Assembly (NCBI GenBank): GCA_009760855.2
Contig: WPIO01000026.1
Coordinates: 3,897,501-3,959,500 of the forward strand
Length of the DNA: 62,000 nt
From: Cristatella mucedo
Lineage: Eukaryota; Bryozoa; Phylactolaemata; Cristatellidae
Direction: 5' to 3'
Both the position numbers and the translations under genes were made by a program. A model generated the notes under the pieces. It did not search any database. It was not told the origin of the DNA and saw nothing but the letters and a program-made list of their open reading frames with translations. Of the stretch, positions 60,798 through 62,000 are shown in pieces. Numbering within the stretch: position 1 is the first letter of the stretch; each line of letters opens with the position of its first letter.

Positions 60798-61817
60798 GAG
60801 TTAGGCTTTCCAGGTACTGTATAAAAACATTAGCTAAATTAATTTCAATAATATCTGAAAATCTTGGAGTAATTAGATTATAACTTAGAACAGGAAAATT
60901 GATAGTTATGACAATATTATTAGAATATATATCAAACTGTGTTATATAATCACTTGATAATAACATATAATTATTTTCAACTCCATAATAGGAAATATTA
61001 AAAAAATTAGAAACAAAGAAATTTGGTGAGTATAACTTATGAAAGTAATTTATAACTAAAATTACCATACGAGAAAACATTAGAGTAAATTGTAGTTTAA
61101 CATCAAGATAATTTACTCTAGTCAGGTTCACATCCTTTAATGTAATTGATTTTTCAGTTATTTGTTTTTCTAAGATATATAAATATATATTTTCACCTTT
61201 AAAAGAGCTTACCGCCATAGGATTAGTTCTAGGACCTGACATCATAGGAGCTCTCTCATAAATATCTTTTATTCTCAATGTTAATTTCATGAAATCTATT
61301 GGTAATTTTTGTATATCAGATAATCTAGCTAAATATGCATTAGTACCATCTGGTAGATATTGATTATAACTTGATGAAGCATCATAAGTTCCTAAATTTT
61401 CTATTTTTGTAAAAGATAAAGAACCAGGAGAATTACGAACAGTATCACGACGTAGGTATATTCCATTATCATCATCTTTTTTATACCAAAATTTGTTTCA
61501 CCATAAATATTTAATGCTGAGTTTATTATTAAATTGCCAGTTATTGTTAAATCTTTTCCAGAATCTGCATTTGTATAAATGTACTCTTTTGTTGCAATAT
61601 CGTTTCCATTAATTGGATTTGCTACATTAACATATTTTTTTGAGTTTACTGATATTTTTCCTTATATAAACTGATCTGAATCTTTTCTTAAATAATTGTT
61701 ATCAGCAAATGATTTTCCAACAGCTTCTAATGAGTCTATATTGCTTCCAAGATTTACTATTCTATTTTCATTCACATCTAATGTCCCAATAATTTGTAAA
61801 TCTTTTCTGCTTAACAT
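60784..61817 (-). pseudogene. Fibre-like virion protein of the Polinton-like element
   Basis: About 345 codons from the ATG at 61817 to TAA at 60784-60786. The N-terminal third has short phage-fibre-type repeats: NENRIVNLGSN, then NPINGNDIATKEYI (61579-61620), then KDLTITGNLIINSALNIYG. The C-terminal part (60784-61290 open) has beta-rich sequence such as GENIYLYILEKQITEKSITL with LTPTDD at the end, suggesting a globular head. The stalk-plus-head plan and the phage-like motif suggest a receptor-binding or surface protein; that is inference. Broken by TAA at 61662-61664 and a frame change at about 61475-61495. A homologous N-terminus lies at 43513-43842. Confidence 0.7.
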
Positions 61818-62000
61818 TATAATATTGCTATATAAACATTAACATTTATTTCTTTATCTAACAAACCTGATCCTGATATAAAAGTAGAAGTAGCAACTAT
61901 TTTTTTACTAGGATTTAATATATAACTACCATATAACTGATCACTCTGCGTTGTTAGTGTTGATGGTGGTGGCATAAGTACTTTTGTTATTCCAGCAAAT
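61817..62000 (-). CDS. C-terminal end of another minus-strand element gene (partial)
   Basis: Open from the window edge to TAA at 61817-61819, which overlaps the fibre ATG (TAATG). Visible parts are MPPPSTLTTQSDQLYGSYIL and KKIVATSTFISGSGLLDKEI. The beta-rich, Ser/Thr-rich end fits a structural protein but is not recognised. Tight TAATG coupling suggests one transcription unit with the fibre-like gene. Confidence 0.6.
   Translation of the reverse strand, partial: FAGITKVLMPPPSTLTTQSDQLYGSYILNPSKKIVATSTFISGSGLLDKEINVNVYIAIL
61826..61835 (-). promoter_or_regulatory. Promoter-like motif, minus strand (TTATATAGCA)
   Basis: On the minus strand TTATATAGCA stands 8 nt upstream of the ATG at 61817, inside the end of the preceding minus-strand gene. 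Confidence 0.5.

Overview
The window is nuclear DNA of an animal, most likely an invertebrate. It holds no recognisable host gene. The evidence is dense microsatellites, minisatellites, many 5'-truncated CR1/L2-type LINE copies, tRNA-derived SINEs whose 3' ends copy the LINE tail, and two virus-like Polinton/Maverick-type elements. Nothing looks bacterial. Species cannot be set from what is visible.

Layout. 1-5 kb: unremarkable sequence, two kinds of tRNA-derived SINE and an ~780-bp CT-rich satellite. 5-14 kb: a strongly GC- and CpG-rich block with LINE scraps, one CArG/TATA promoter-like site and several splice-donor-like sites, but no gene I can name. 14-43 kb: mixed repeat-filled sequence holding LINE copies of two families (CR1-like, and a second family ending in TTACA repeats), SINEs, (CA)n, (CAG)n, a 25/15-bp minisatellite, an ~830-bp (GA)n-(GGTA)n-(GATA)n tract and a ~36-bp minisatellite. 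43.5-55 kb: AT-rich islands broken up by CR1 insertions. The islands hold remnants of an old Polinton-like element: the start of a fibre-like gene (43513-43842, +) and a heavily decayed protein-primed DNA polymerase B (about 47080-48180, -).

55.1-62 kb: the left part of a second, much younger Polinton-like element that runs off the window end. It opens with hairpin/palindrome sequence (55129-55400). Then comes a nearly complete protein-primed PolB (55514-59165, +) with three frame changes and one stop, a row of small unrecognised genes (59146-60797, +), and on the opposite strand a fibre-like gene (60784-61817, -) and the end of another gene (61817-62000, -). Most of its genes have a TTATATAGMA-like motif within about 0-10 nt of the start codon, which I read as an element-wide promoter with a very short leader. 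The fibre-like protein carries the 'NP...ATKxY' motif usual in tailed-phage fibres. The same pPolB/fibre convergent pair occurs in both elements, which ties them to one lineage.

How the parts relate: PolB would copy the linear element by protein priming from its ends, and the minus-strand genes look like virion structural genes. Integrase, packaging ATPase, protease and capsid genes are not seen here and would be expected past 62000. CR1 supplies the reverse transcriptase that the tail-matched SINEs probably use; insertion of CR1 and SINE copies has cut up the older element.
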